The notes: generated from the sequence alone by a model not told the origin. Counted from the first letter of the stretch, positions 11,054 through 22,472 are shown. The stretch: 64,000 nucleotides of DNA from Silene latifolia (GCF_048544455.1 NC_133538.1:43002969-43066968); one strand, 5' to 3'. A program made the numbers and translations.

Positions 11054-12500
11054 CTAATAGTAGTGACTTGCAGTCGAGCAAAGATTTTTAGACTCATACT
11101 CAGATGCATGAGATGCTTCGACTTCCTTCTGTGCTGTTGGTTTTGATGGCTTCTGTGTTGGCACCTTTTTGCTAGGTGTCTTCTCGATCTTGCTACTTTT
11201 GCCTTCTTCGTCGCAGGTGATTTCTCGGGCACCTCCGCTTTCCCGACATTGTTTTTCCAAAAATCAAAATCGAATAAGATTAAAAGTAAATCAATTACAG
11301 CTACTACATTGATAGGTAATGATGCTGCTCTTTAAAAGGATAGGGGATAGTATACTCTGTTCTTTATCGTATCGTTGTTACAAGAACATTGTTAATGTAT
11401 ATATGTTGAGAAATATTATAAACTTCAGGAAAAGGGACATTTCATGCAAATCACTAACAACTCAACACAACGAAGAGTCATAGGGACATACTTGATCCGC
11501 ATGAGATGTTTCAACGTTTTTCGTTCTTTGGCATTTTGGAAGGCTTCGTGTCGGCGCTTTTTTTGCTCGTTGTCTTTTCCGAAGCTTCCACTTTAGCCTT
11601 CTTACTTGACGGCAGATTTCTCGGTTACTACGTCTACTTTCCCGACATTGTTTATCAAAAAACCAAAACGAATAACATTAAAACTAAAACAATTACAAAC
11701 TATTAAATCAAGCAAAATGATGGTGGACGAGTCTGACAAAGAATGTGGAATGGAACAAGAATGATAGTATCCTCGAGAGAATGAGACAGATGTTACATAT
11801 TGTCAAACAATTGTTTTGATATAAAACTACAAGAACACTTATTCTGAAGCAATTCTTTGCTCTTGAAAAGGATAGGGGATACACTTTTACTCGATAGTGT
11901 TACAAATAACATTGTTAATGTAGATCTGTTGAGAAATATTATTAATTTCAGGAAAAGGGACATTTCATGCAAATCACTCAACACGACGAAGAGTTATAGG
12001 GACATACTTGATCGCATGAGATGCTTCGACGTTTTTCTGGCTTGACGGTTTGGAAGGCTTCGTGTCGGCGCTTTTTAGTCGTCTCTTTTCCGATGCTTCC
12101 ACTTTGGCCTTCTTCTTGACGACGATTTTTTCGTACTACCTCTCTTTCCCGAGATTGTTTATCAAAAAACCAAAACAGAATAACATTAAAACTAAAACAA
12201 TTACAACTATTAAACTGAAGAGGAATGATGGTGGACGAGTCTGAGAAAGAATGTGGAATGGAATAAGAATGATAGTATCCTCACAGAATGAGACAGTGTT
12301 ACAGTATTGTCAAACAATTGTTTTAATATAAAACTACAAAGAACAATCAAGCATTCTGAAGCAATTGCTTTGCTCTTTAAAACGATAGGGGATACACTTT
12401 TACTATGACAGTTTTACTGATAATATTATTGTTATCAGAGATTTGTTCGTAAATATTATTAACTTCAGGAAAATGAACATTCCCTGCAAATCACAAATAA
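11054..12500 (-). repeat. Tandem array of about 520-bp units, each with a Lys-rich exon
   Basis: The block with CAGGAAAAGGGACATTTCATG occurs at about 11,428, 11,951 and (diverged) 12,470, giving a period of about 520 bases. Each unit also has a minus-strand exon with a PTKKAKV-like peptide (11,260-11,054; about 11,650-11,500; about 12,170-12,030), and a block containing GATAGGGGATACACTTTTACT. Small indels and stops differ between units, so the exons are not all functional. This is a local tandem duplication inside the 5' half of the minus-strand gene. Confidence 0.7.
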
Positions 12501-12508
12501 CTCAACAC

Positions 12509-12654
12509 GACGAACAAATAAATCAATCGAAAGCAGAACGGTAACACACATTAATTGCTCATTTATTACAAATCATTAACCCTAATTTTGAAGCGAAAAA
12601 CTAGAACGCAGAAAATCAGTTACTCTCTTCGAGCAAAACAGTTAGCCTAAATCA
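12509..12654 (-). repeat. Leader-like segment, copy 2 of the duplicated 5' region
   Basis: This is the partner of 8,637-8,782 (see there for shared blocks). It lies upstream of the tandem Lys-rich exons, so on the minus strand it would be the original 5' leader. The copy at 8.6 kb would then be internal. Confidence 0.75.
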
Positions 12655-12710
12655 ATTACAACAAAGAACATTAACAACAAGAACTCGTAATAACCTAATT
12701 TTTTTAATTT

Positions 12711-12940
12711 AAAACTCAATTTCTTTCTTCGATCAATTAATAAACGCTTCAAATCACTATAATCGAGACTAACAACAACAACAATAATAACAACAACAAC
12801 AGTAATAACCTAATTTTTTACTGAAAACTCAATTTCTTTCTTCGATCAATTAATAAACGCTTCAAATCACTATAATCAAGACTAACAACAACAACAACAA
12901 TAACAACAACAATAATAACCTAATTTTTCGCGGAAAAATC
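12711..12940. repeat. Two 113-bp tandem repeats plus CAA/TAA simple repeats
   Basis: A block starting AAAACTCAATTTCTTTCTTC, with GATCAATTAATAAACGCTTC and AAATCACTATAATC, is present at 12,711 and again at 12,824, so the period is 113 bases. Each copy ends in an (ACA/ATA)n run. A similar run occurs at 13,008-13,050. Confidence 0.8.
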
Positions 12941-13169
12941 AATTTCCTGCTTTGAGCAAAATAGAAACCCTAAATCGATGATTATTTGAAAAAAAAGAGT
13001 ATAATCAACACTAAAAACAACAACAATAACAACAATAATAGCAACAAGAAAACAACATGCGAAGTGGCGAAAATAAGTTTAAAAACAATATAATGAAATA
13101 GAGCGATTTTATACATCTTCGTCATCTTGAAACGATTGTTCTGAGTAAATATAATAATGATCTTCACTT

Positions 13170-13486
13170 GATTAGTGCGATTTTGCTTGATGTAATAAAA
13201 TTTACGGAAAAAAATTTATGGTTTAGTGAATTAACTCCAAAGAAAAAGAACGTGAAGCGGTTTTTTAGAGGAGAGACAGGCGTTTTAGAGAGAGAAAAAG
13301 GAAGTGAAAATTTATGAGGAATAATGAATGTGTCGTTCTTATTATATCAGCGCGCCTACTTTATTTTTCTTTTTTTTAAAAAAATTAAGACACGTGTCAT
13401 AATCAGGACGGTTGGATCAATAAGATCCAACGGTTCTTATTGATATCTTTAGACTCATCTAAGATCTTTAGACTCATGGATCTTCA

Positions 13487-13490
<4 letters not shown>
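13170..13490. other. Non-coding 5' flank of the minus-strand element gene
   Basis: There is no ORF. On the plus strand it includes TTTTAGAGAGAGAAAAAGGA, an A/T-rich block and AAGACACGTGTCATAATC (a CACGTG G-box core at about 13,392). Read toward the minus-strand gene this could be its promoter region. That is only a position-based inference. Confidence 0.3.

Positions 13491-13532
<42 letters not shown>
13491..13532. repeat. (TA)n microsatellite at the left border of a TIR element
   Basis: An uninterrupted TA tract of about 42 bases that directly abuts the left inverted repeat starting near 13,533. Confidence 0.95.
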
Positions 13533-13535
<3 letters not shown>

Positions 13536-14290
13536 CAAGATTCGGTGAGTCGTCCACCATATTTTTGAGTCCCCACGAGTTCACTTATGTATCACACGTT
13601 GTACACAAGAATATCACGAATTGAATAACAATATAGTAGTGTTCATAAACAAGAACCGAAGTAAGCTTTGAATCTCTATTAATGAACCGAACTTGAACAC
13701 ATAGAAGATTTTCCATGATAGTGACGAGTGATACATGGTATACTATGATTGATACTTGAGGATTTGATCAGAGAATGTTTTAGGAATTTTCTAGGCTGGC
13801 GAAGAGTGCAAAAATAATAAAAAAAAGAACTAACCAGGTATTGTAAACCCGACAGAATTACCCCGTTGCTGATCATCTTGGAGATCCCAAATTAATCCTA
13901 GCTTGGAAAAGAGGGACTTGTGCTATTAAATGCTTCACTTGAGATTTATTAAGCTGCCCAAATTAAGAATTTATAGTGCTCATGAATCTCTGAAGATAAG
14001 ATTTGCACTTAAGAATTCCGATAGTAGGTGTTTCCAACTAAGGGATTTATTGCTACTCATTTTGCAGATTGGGAATATGGTTGGAGCTGCAAATCATCGC
14101 CATTTTGCCAGCTTCTTGATTGTTGCTGTCATTAGCGTCACATATGCTGCCCTTATGGAACATTCTTGCTTCATCTGGTACTTATTTGGGATTAAGCATT
14201 GTGCCAATAAATAGTAGTGATGAAATCTTCGAATAAGTTACAGCATCTTTTAGTGTACATTAGTAATTTTAGAATAGGGATTGTAGTTTT

Positions 14291-16160
14291 AGTGTATAAG
14301 GCGACCATATAAGGCGACTGAGAATAGTCGCCATTTAGAATAAAGCGACTAAGGCCCGTCGCCCGCACTTCGTAGCTAGGTTTAGTCGCTTTTGGCGGCG
14401 GTCTTAAATAATTTTGGCGATATTTTTTTAAAGCGGGCGATCAAATTAAATCGCCAAAATTGGCGACTACCATTAGTCGCCTTTTTAGCGACTGCCATTA
14501 GTCGCTTTTAAAAAGTCCACGTCATCTCCATATTCTCATAAAAGGCGACGGAATTTGGTCGCCATTTTGGCGACAGAATTTGGTCGCCATTTTGGCGACT
14601 GAATTTGGTCGCCATTTGCACTGTTTTCCGTCGCCAATGTCCCTGAAATTAAATTATGGTCAGAAGGTTAGCGACGGAATTCCGTCGCCAAATGCCCAGT
14701 GTCCGTCGCCAAATTTACATGTTTTATTGCCTAAAAATCGTTTTTGACCTAGCCAAATACGTAAAACCTGCAAATAAACCAACACAACCAGCAGAGAACA
14801 CATGGGAAGCCAACACAACCAAACTTGATAAAGAAAATCAAGTTCCATACACACAACTACGAGTTCTACGAGTTTTGGTCATCTAACATTATCCGGCAAT
14901 TCCCCTTAGTTCTCCAAATACACAATGTGGAAAAGATACATATTCCACATATGTATTCAGAGAACATTGGAGAAATTTGCAACCAAATTCTTTTCTCATT
15001 AATAAAATCACAACTATGTGTTTACTACCTAAGTGACTTGAAACGTACAAAGACAGTCCCAAAATGGGGACTATTCAAGAATTGCTCCTATTGAGTAATT
15101 CTTGAACGGGTACTAGGTCATTATATATTAAACAAGTTGTCAAAATTATAAGGCAAATTTATACAATCCCCTAATCAAATGACATTACTAATTTAACAAA
15201 TTTATACATCATGCTCATTCTATCAAGAAAAATGCTAATTAATTAACAAAAATGCTAATTAAATCATTCTAACTTAATTAATTTGGTTAATTATACAAGT
15301 TGTCAAAAATGCTAATTTCTAACCCTAACTCAAATTAATTAACAAAAATGCTAATTAAATCATTCTAACTTAATTTGGTTAATTAAAAGGCAAATTTATA
15401 CAATCCTAACATTATACTACCTTCATAAAACTATACTACCCTCAACAATACTACTTCAATATTACTAAAACTAAGCTACTACCTTCAATAATACTAATAT
15501 TATCAAGATTACCTTAAATTACATCCCTAATCAAATCACATTACTAATTTAACAAAAACCCCAATTTCTAACCCTAACTCAAATTAATTAACAAAAATGC
15601 TAATTAAATTACAACTACATACAATAATAAGCATCACTAATGTATAAATTACAACTAGATACTAAATAAGCATCACAACTTAAACAAAATATGAAGGATT
15701 GAAGTAATTAAATCGATTTGAGTCGAAAACAAACCTTTATTATAAACAAAGGGTCGGTAGGGATGTAGTGTGCGGATGGCGGCGGCGTGTGGTGGCGTCC
15801 GGTGGTCGTTGTAGTTGGTGGTGGCGTCGGGTCGTCGGATTTCTGGCGCTTTTTTTTTTATGTTGATGATAGAGTGAATGAAGGAGACGGGGTGAAGAAA
15901 TTGGCTAAAAAAAATAAACAGAGGGTTGGCGACCGTTTTGGTCGCCAAATTGGCGACGAGGTTTTGGTCGCCAAATTTGGCGATCGATTTCGACGCCAAT
16001 TTGGATAATATTGCGTCGCCCGTGGATTTCATACGGATTTTTGGATAAAAAGGTATAGTCGCCAAATTGGCGACGGCTAGTGGTCGCCCGTTTTTTTTTT
16101 TCTGTCGCCAAATTGGCGACTGTAGCATGTCTGTCGCCTTTGTCGTGTTTTCTTGTAGTG
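14291..16160. mobile_element. CACTA-like non-autonomous element with GGCGAC/GTCGCC arrays
   Basis: The right end, read on the minus strand, is CACTACAAGAAAACACGACA. This fits the CACTA(C)-type terminus of En/Spm-like elements. Within about 430 bases of the left side (14,291-14,720) and about 230 bases of the right side (15,925-16,145), hexamers GGCGAC and GTCGCC recur many times in direct and inverted order, often as GTCGCCATTTTGGCGAC. Such subterminal motif arrays are the transposase-binding pattern of CACTA elements. No canonical left CACTA terminus was found, so the left end is eroded or I have misplaced it. The interior (14,750-15,690) is AT-rich with internal repeats and has no transposase. 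Confidence 0.55.
15230..15610. repeat. Local AT-rich duplications around AAAAATGCTAATTAAAT
   Basis: A block reading TTCTAACCCTAACTCAAATT, then AATTAACAAAAATGCTAATT, occurs at about 15,316 and 15,565. Related pieces lie at 15,225-15,265. There is no coding potential. It lies inside the CACTA-like element. Confidence 0.7.
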
Positions 16161-16509
16161 TTATATGCATTTTTCAATAGGAGTCATGTTTTTTACGTAG
16201 TTAAAATAATATTTTGTGGTGTGATATTGTTTAGTACAACCAGTGGTATTGTTTATTGTAAGGTGTGATATTGTTTTGTATAACTTGTGATACTTTTTTA
16301 CTGGACTCACAGACCCAGATACAATATCACAGGCTATACAAAACAATATCACAGCTTAAATTTTTTTTTTTAAAAAAAAAAAAATTATCCATAATTTTTT
16401 TTTAAAATTCTTAAAAAAAAATCGTGATATTTTTGTGTAGAGCGTGTGATACATAAGTGGACTCACGGGACTCAAAAAGATAGGATGGAGTCATGTGATC
16501 CTAATTCTA

Positions 16510-16523
16510 TATATATATATATA
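16510..16523. repeat. Short (TA)n tract shared by two adjacent elements
   Basis: TA repeats of about 14 bases separate the right end of the 13.5-16.5 kb element from the left end of the 16.5-22.2 kb element. The two elements therefore share one microsatellite remnant. Confidence 0.9.
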
Positions 16524-17997
16524 GGGTCAGGGTCAGGTGCGAACTAAAGTACGGTGCGAACCGTACGAACTACCCAATTAAAGTCCCTCTCAAGCGCGCT
16601 TCCTATTCCTCTACTCAACTAAAACAATTTCATACCCTCCCACCACAAACACTCTACTTCCTTTGCCTCTCACCCTTCCACTGTCGGCCGCTAATTCCAC
16701 CGTCGGCCATCATTTCCACCGCCGCTTCTACCACCCTTCCCAAGAACCGATTTCAGTCTATTATAGAAGAAAGGTTAGCTTCAGTTCTTATTTTAATCTC
16801 TGAAGATTTGTTTCATATTTTGAATCTATTCCATTGTAAAGATTTGAGAAGTGGTTTTATGAGAAAACCGAAGATTATAATCAAAAAAATCAAAAATTAG
16901 AGTTTATAAAATTTGTTCATTACAAATTTCATTTTTTTAATTGATTTTTTATTTCATTTTTGTCCAATCATTCAAGTTTCTATTTAGCACATAATGGGTG
17001 GGTATGAGTTTTGTATAGTATCTTTGTTTCTTGCTTGCTTTTTGTTCTTAAGCTGCTTCGTTTCGTACTTCATGATAACCGCTTTGTCAAGTTGCTTGAG
17101 AATCTATTGACATTTGTGGTGGCCAGTTTGGTGGTTGTATTTGATATTTAGATCGTGGATACACGAAATACCAGTACGGATACACATGATATTACTACTG
17201 GATGCACAAATCCATTTGTGTATCTAGTAGTAATACCATGTGTATCCGGTAGTAATACATATGTATCTATTGTATATCTGGCAGTAAGTGTGGTGGTGGC
17301 AAGCCGCCGATCTTTTGTCGCTCTTATTGCTAGCAACCAAGTTATGAATTTTATGACAACTTCCATGAATTGCAATTTCGGCTCTAAGTTTTCCGATTTC
17401 TACGGTGCAATTATTTTTATGAATCTTTGTTTGTTTATTGTATACGTCGATTTAAATTGAATTATGCAAAAAAAATATCAATGCTTGGTCTCGTGGTTTC
17501 CGATGGTGGCACGTTGAGGCGTGTCATGTTGGGGATGAAGGATGCACTAGTGAAGGGGAAAGTGCAGAGGGTCAGGTTGTGTATCGTTGGTGGGAGAGGA
17601 TGTTTCCGATGTAAATTTCCACTTATCTTTCTCTTTTGCATCCTTGTCATATTTGCTCATTTATCTCCTTAGTTAAGATAGATGTAATTGTTCATCTGGG
17701 GAATGTCGAGAGGGTGGAGGCTCATGTCCAGATCTATGATTGGCTAATACATCACAAAAACTGATGTGGTTCGTGTACTGCGGTTAAATTTCTTAATTGT
17801 GTGTGTCAACTTCTACCCATTTGTCCTCGCGTCTGTAAATAAGTATATACTATTGCATTGCAAGCGTAGCACTATAGCTTAGTCAACGGATAATAAAGTC
17901 CCTGGTGTTTTTTTGTTCTCATAAATAAATAACTATTTATTGACTTACTTTCATTTGCGCTCTTTGTAAAACTTATCCGTTGGTTTTATTTCAGATT

Positions 17998-18540
17998 TAT
18001 TCAACTCCGGGAGGATTACAAGTCCGCCAAACTTGCAGCGAAACTCGGCTCCTTGCGGCCGAGTCTAACTTGGCTTGAAAGTACAAATTGACACAGGTAA
18101 TATGTACTTCATATAAAGTAATATTTTCTATTTCTGTACTAGCTGAAGTAATAACTTGCTGGTCGCTCTAGTTTTGCCATGCTTGGACTTGGGCCATCGA
18201 CTTGTACAACATTCCTATTTCAATGACTGAGAATGTAGTTAAGCTAAATCTAGGCACCAAGCAACTTGGCATGGTATAGAAGTAAACAATTATCCTATTT
18301 GTCGATGTATTTTTCTCGTAGCTTTGTAGGTAATAGAGAGCTTTATTATAGATAGTTCAGTTCAGTTATGTTAAACAAATTTAGAAAGACCGGTGTTATA
18401 TTCATGGTTAATGCGCTTGTTTAGATAGTTGAACATGTGTGCGCCAACATGTCAAACTTGTGAAAAAAATTCCACAGATAAAAGAGGAAAGGCTGGAGCC
18501 CCTGACCAAGGAACACTTAATTGTTTTGTTTTACGGATGA
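17998..18540 (+). pseudogene. Unidentified captured exon pieces
   Basis: Three short open pieces with exon-like borders lie on the plus strand. One at about 17,998-18,090 reads FIQLREDYKSAKLAAKLGSL, then RPSLTWLEST, and ends near CACAGGTAATATG (a possible donor). One at about 18,170-18,280 reads AWTWAIDLYNIPISMTENVV, then KLNLGTKQLGMV, and a stop. One at about 18,478-18,535 follows a TTCCACAG acceptor and reads IKEERLEPLTKEHLIVLFYG and a stop. The composition is protein-like, but I do not recognise the parent gene. They are probably fragments of a host gene carried in the element. Confidence 0.35.
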
Positions 18541-18768
18541 TGGGTACACCAGCGTCTCATGCATGATCAGAATATAACAACATATCAGATTACCATAACG
18601 GCGGAACAACTCCATGCTTCATACTGAGATACTCTGATAGATCACTAGCATGTCTAATGGATTTAGTCCTGTAAGAACTTTGTGTATTTCTTTATTTGAA
18701 GCAATATTTGAAATTTCGCTATTTCGTGTAGTTGAAACGAGTATAACAACTCGATTAAATTAACATTC

Positions 18769-19305
18769 TTATGAAGGCAGAGAAACTTGAAGCCCAAGAG
18801 TCAGACGTCTGGTTAAGTCTGCTGGTTCCAAGTTCACAACATCCTTCCTCATGCTAATGTCAGCTGCCACCCTGCTTGTGCAATACACACTCACTGCCAT
18901 CACCGCCATCCCGTAGGCATTGCTAGTAAAAAGACGCAAAGGTGAAGAGATAACAGCAGCAAGGGGACCGCCAATTAGCGACACTGCTTATCCACTCTGG
19001 CCCATCGTCACTTGGTCCATAATTACAAGCCCGGTTTTGCGATAAATAGTGATATCTTCACAGTTGTTCTTGAAAACGTTGTAACAGCCGAAGCCATTGT
19101 CGAGTAGGTACTTAGCTCGACGTACAACGACGTCATCGGGATCTGATCCTGCCAGAGTGCAGGTCCCACCACGCAATTTTGCCACAGAGAGGGCAGGATT
19201 GACACTGTACTCAAACCGGTATAATATACCACCAGCAACAAAGCAGTCCAGGCATGAGGAGAGCACCCCGCGGCCTTCTTCTGGAGAATATTGATTGGCA
19301 AAGAT
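18769..19305 (-). pseudogene. LRAT-domain protein fragment with an in-frame stop
   Basis: The minus strand encodes [20 protein letters not shown], then [14 protein letters not shown], then [20 protein letters not shown], then GPLAAVISSPLRL and CTSRVAADISMRKDVV. The NNCED segment carries the catalytic Cys of the plant LRAT (lecithin retinol acyltransferase, NlpC/P60-related) family, and the order of conserved blocks fits that family. A TAA at about 18,992 splits it between MGQSG and AVSLIGG in the same frame, as a simple C-to-T change of a CAA codon would. The N-terminal part with the catalytic His is absent, so it is a 3' fragment. It lies inside the 16.5-22.2 kb TIR element, opposite in strand to the other exon pieces, which points to capture of more than one gene. 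Confidence 0.75.
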
Positions 19306-19309
19306 CAGT

Positions 19310-19980
19310 GAGTTGTGACTTCTGTGAGAGATGTTATTTAGGTTTCACTGCGGATAGTCGAGGGGGTTGAGCTTTAGTTAAGGAAGCTAATCAATGTACA
19401 AAAAGAAGTAATTACCATTTGGTTATTAAGCTAGTCGGATACGGAGTACTATGAATCTTATACTTGACTGAGATGGTTGAATGAAAGTTTGTATCTTGTA
19501 AACTCATTTAAAGGCCATTCTAAATCAGTAACAGTGAGCCGATAATTTCACTGTATGATGGTACTCATGACCTAGTTTATTTACAGCACTTTCTGCTGCT
19601 CTTAGTGGAAGGAGTATCAGTATTCTTACCGCGAGGACTGAGTTTGTGGTGTATGAATTCCGACATTAATTGACAGAAGCTCTGTGATTCAGTAGCCTTT
19701 TACACCTAGTACACAAAGTTCTGAATTCGGGTATTGAATAGTATTTACCTGTTACTGCGTGCAAAACTAGCCCAGTTCCTGTTCCTACTTCTTGCAGTAA
19801 CATTTTTGATAAAATGTGTTCATAGAACAAGAAGAAAGCTTCAGTCCTAAAATAATTATTGCACGATTATTATATTTTGTATATTTAGTACTCCCACAAG
19901 TATTTTCCAAAATAGAAAAAAATGTACAATTTAATGAGTATAAATATATAAGGACCGCCTATAATGTTGTATATTTAGCA
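19310..19980. other. Non-coding interior of the TIR element
   Basis: No exon-like open frame and no clear repeat was found between the LRAT fragment and the minisatellite. Confidence 0.4.
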
Positions 19981-19984
19981 AGAT

Positions 19985-20320
19985 AAGTGTATCTAGCAAG
20001 GTAAAGGAGTGTATCTAGCAAGGTAAAAAAATGTATCTAGCTATGTGTATCTAGCAAGGTAAAAGAGTGTGTCTAGGTTATTTGAGATGTGTATCTAACG
20101 AGGTAACTGAGTGTATCTAGTAAGGTAAATGAGTGTATCTAATAAGGTGAGAGAGTGTATCTAAGAAGGTAAAAGAGTGTATCTACCTTGTGAAAGATGT
20201 GTATCTAGTAAGGTAGATGTATGTATCTAGTAATGTAAAGAGGGTGTATCTAGCTTCCAAGATAAATATCGGCTAACGATTGTATTTATTAACTTAAAAG
20301 AGTGTATCTAGTAACTTAAA
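19985..20320. repeat. TGTATCTAG minisatellite, about 25-bp unit
   Basis: About a dozen degenerate copies of a unit like GTGTATCTAGCAAGGTAAAA follow one another. The same core (GTATCTAG) appears near both ends of the host element at about 17,219 and 21,295-21,340, so the array probably grew from an element-specific motif. Confidence 0.8.
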
Positions 20321-20594
20321 AATTATTAAATATGTAAAATTAATCAATTGAAGATCGTTCTATAATGAAAATTGCTTGCTCTATCCTGTGCATTTTAAGT
20401 AACAAAAAAGAAATGTTGTACGAGTATCATATAATTGTATTATACATACAAGCGGATAGACAACGGTTGTCGTTTTAAAAATGAGGGCACACATTCAACT
20501 TTGGATACTATAAAACGATGCGGACCGCACTTATGTGAAGAGAAATGGGCCAAAATATGCTTATAGCTAAGATCCTGCATCCATAATATTGAGA

Positions 20595-20790
20595 AACTAG
20601 CTAGTTTTCAAACGCAGAAGTTCAAGGGCTTCACCAGCATACAACTTGTTTGCAGCTCGGAGTTTCCTGAATTCTGCATAATTGAAGGGAACGTATTCAG
20701 ATGGACTGTCACCTTCTATGAATTTCTGATGAGCTTTAATGTCCTCATCAGTCGGTGGTGTTATGATTATCGCAATGACATATGTATCCC
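20595..20790 (-). pseudogene. Unidentified captured exon
   Basis: The minus strand reads PTDEDIKAHQKFIEGDSPSE, then YVPFNYAEFRKLRAANKLYA, then GEALELLRLKTS and a TAG at about 20,598. The piece is clean, with no stops and strongly protein-like composition, and it ends in a natural stop. I do not recognise the family with certainty. It is on the same strand as the LRAT piece. Confidence 0.4.
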
Positions 20791-21337
20791 AACATCCTTA
20801 CATAAAACCCGATGCTTCAAATTCCGCGTTTTCCCGTTGCTCCAAGGCTTTCATTTCACATACACACTTAATTCATTAGTACTTAGAAGATTCGTGAGAG
20901 ACTGAGAGAAGCTATTAAAGATCAAACAGTGAGGGAGATGAAACGAAAATGAAGATTTTGTACATTTTACCTAAATTAGATCCTAAACCAAGCAATTTTA
21001 AAATTACAGTAAGTTTCAAGACAACATATGATCGAGGCCTCGAGGGTGTTAATTAATCCAAGCAATTTTAAAATTACACTATTTTAAGTTGCGCTTAAAA
21101 TAATGTTACTATGTACTCACCAATATAATCACTAGAAAGTAAGCCATTACTAAACCTTCCAGTGGCAACATGGTCTGGAAAATCCCGAAAAAAAATGTAA
21201 CATTAAATCAAAGCCTACACCCTGAAATTGCTCCATTATCGCCACAGCGGTAAAGCGAGACTTTTCCACCCCTCTATTTGTCGAGTCATATACATGTATC
21301 TAGTAGTAATACAAAACGTATCCGGTAATAAGACTAA

Positions 21338-22030
21338 GTGTATCTAGGGTCAATTTTGTGCATCAAGGCCACTGCCACCACCATCGCCACCACCACCAAC
21401 CACAAGATCCATCTACAACCGCCACCACCATCACATCATGAACTTCCTTTCACTACCACCGTCAAAGCCGCCACACATTCACCACCACTGACACACCAAT
21501 TAATAACATCACCACCACCGCATCGTCATAGTCGACGATCAAGCATCCGCCGACAACGGCGCCTGGAATCGCGCCCACCGGCCAGCCCAACAACAACTAA
21601 ACAACAATACCAGCTACTAGAAGGCGTCGTTCTCATGACTATCCCGAAACCACCACCTCGACGCCCTCATTTTTCCACCAAAACCTACAACTCCATCAAA
21701 CATCAACCACACTACCTTCCACTCCAGTTGACGCGCCTCACAAGTCACAACTACTATAGATCTCGTTTCTTTATAAAAAAATTGTGATTGAAATCACATA
21801 TCTATGATGGTAGTGTGTGTGAGGGTGAAACTCCGGTGACAAATACAGCTAAGGTGACTCGTCGGTGATGATGGGAACCAGAAGTGCGTCGGCGTGATAA
21901 ATTCGGTGACACAGCTCGTCGTTGCTGGCATCTGGGTCGTCGGAGGAGCGCCGGCGTCGAGGTCGTCGGAGGGGTGACGGCGGTGGCAACCCAACTTGAT
22001 CGTCGGCTATCGCGTGACCGGTGATGACGA
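21338..22030. other. GC-rich, low-complexity subterminal region of the TIR element
   Basis: Runs of CCACCACC-type sequence (21,360-21,560) and of GGTGACGGCGG/GTCGTCGGAG (21,830-22,020) give open frames with Pro/Thr/His-rich products. The composition, not conservation, explains them. I do not call a gene here. Confidence 0.5.
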
Positions 22031-22168
22031 GGTTAATTGTTTGGGTGGCTGTTGTTTGAAGAAGATAGGAAAAAGTACGGGGAAGATGTGGTTTGGGCCT
22101 TTAAATTGTTTAGTCTAATTAGTCTATTGGTTTTATCAGTTCGCACAGTTCGCACGAGATCCTATTTC

Positions 22169-22174
<6 letters not shown>

Positions 22175-22205
<31 letters not shown>
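22175..22205. repeat. (TA)n microsatellite between a TIR element and Helitron A
   Basis: A TA tract of about 30 bases that joins the right end of the 16.5-22.2 kb element to the 5' end of the first Helitron. Confidence 0.95.
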
Positions 22206-22213
<8 letters not shown>

Positions 22214-22472
22214 GAAGCTTTTTTCGAGCGATTATAGAGAGTCCAACAATTTCGAAAGACTTTGGAGCAATATTATATTTGGGTTTGGAGATTATAATTA
22301 AGAAAAATCTAATCTATTAATTAAGAAAAACCAGCTAATAAATCTCCAGCGTATACTGTTAAGATTATACATTATACAATGCATCTGCCTAATAAGTCCT
22401 ATATGAAGTAGAGTATTGTAAACTAAAGAGTCTTCTAGGAATTATAGTATTCTATGGAAACGCATACTCTAT

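Larger units (their letters stand above)
13533..16509. mobile_element. TIR element with about 85-bp inverted ends, in (TA)n
   Basis: The left end (13,533-13,620) and right end (16,419-16,509) are inverted copies. Both contain TTTTTGAGTCCC, ACTTATGTATCACACG and a block ending AATATCACGA on the appropriate strand. The ends are about 75-80% identical by eye. Both sides border TA dinucleotide tracts, so the target duplication cannot be told apart from the microsatellite. No transposase is visible. The interior holds a separate CACTA-like repeat array (14,291-16,160). The long TIR suggests a Mutator-like non-autonomous element, but the superfamily is not proven. Confidence 0.65.
16524..22170. mobile_element. 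TIR element of about 5.6 kb carrying captured gene pieces
   Basis: The left end is GGGTCAGGGTCAGGTGCGAA followed by more TGCGAAC repeats. The right end, read on the minus strand, is AAATAGGATCTCGTGCGAAC followed by TGTGCGAACTG. These form an imperfect inverted repeat with repeated GTGCGAAC. Both ends abut TA tracts. GC-rich subterminal regions (16,680-16,750 and 21,830-22,030) are typical of gene-capturing elements. A motif TGTATCTAGTAGTAATAC occurs near both ends (17,219 and 21,295). The interior holds an LRAT-domain pseudogene, other exon-like pieces and a minisatellite, but no transposase. Pack-MULE-like capture is the likeliest reading. The class is an inference. Confidence 0.6.

Noticed and set aside
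13477-13532. Candidate CRISPR-like or centromeric satellite at the TA tract
   Set aside because: It is a simple dinucleotide microsatellite in a plant genome. There are no spacers or higher-order units.
15673-16170. 165-codon minus-strand ORF
   Set aside because: It covers the GGCGAC/GTCGCC array and adjacent AT-rich DNA. Its residues (NLAT, RQFG repeats) simply translate the hexamer array.
21338-21787. 149-codon Thr/Pro/His-rich ORF
   Set aside because: Composition artefact of CCACCA-type sequence in a TE subterminal region. No conserved motif.
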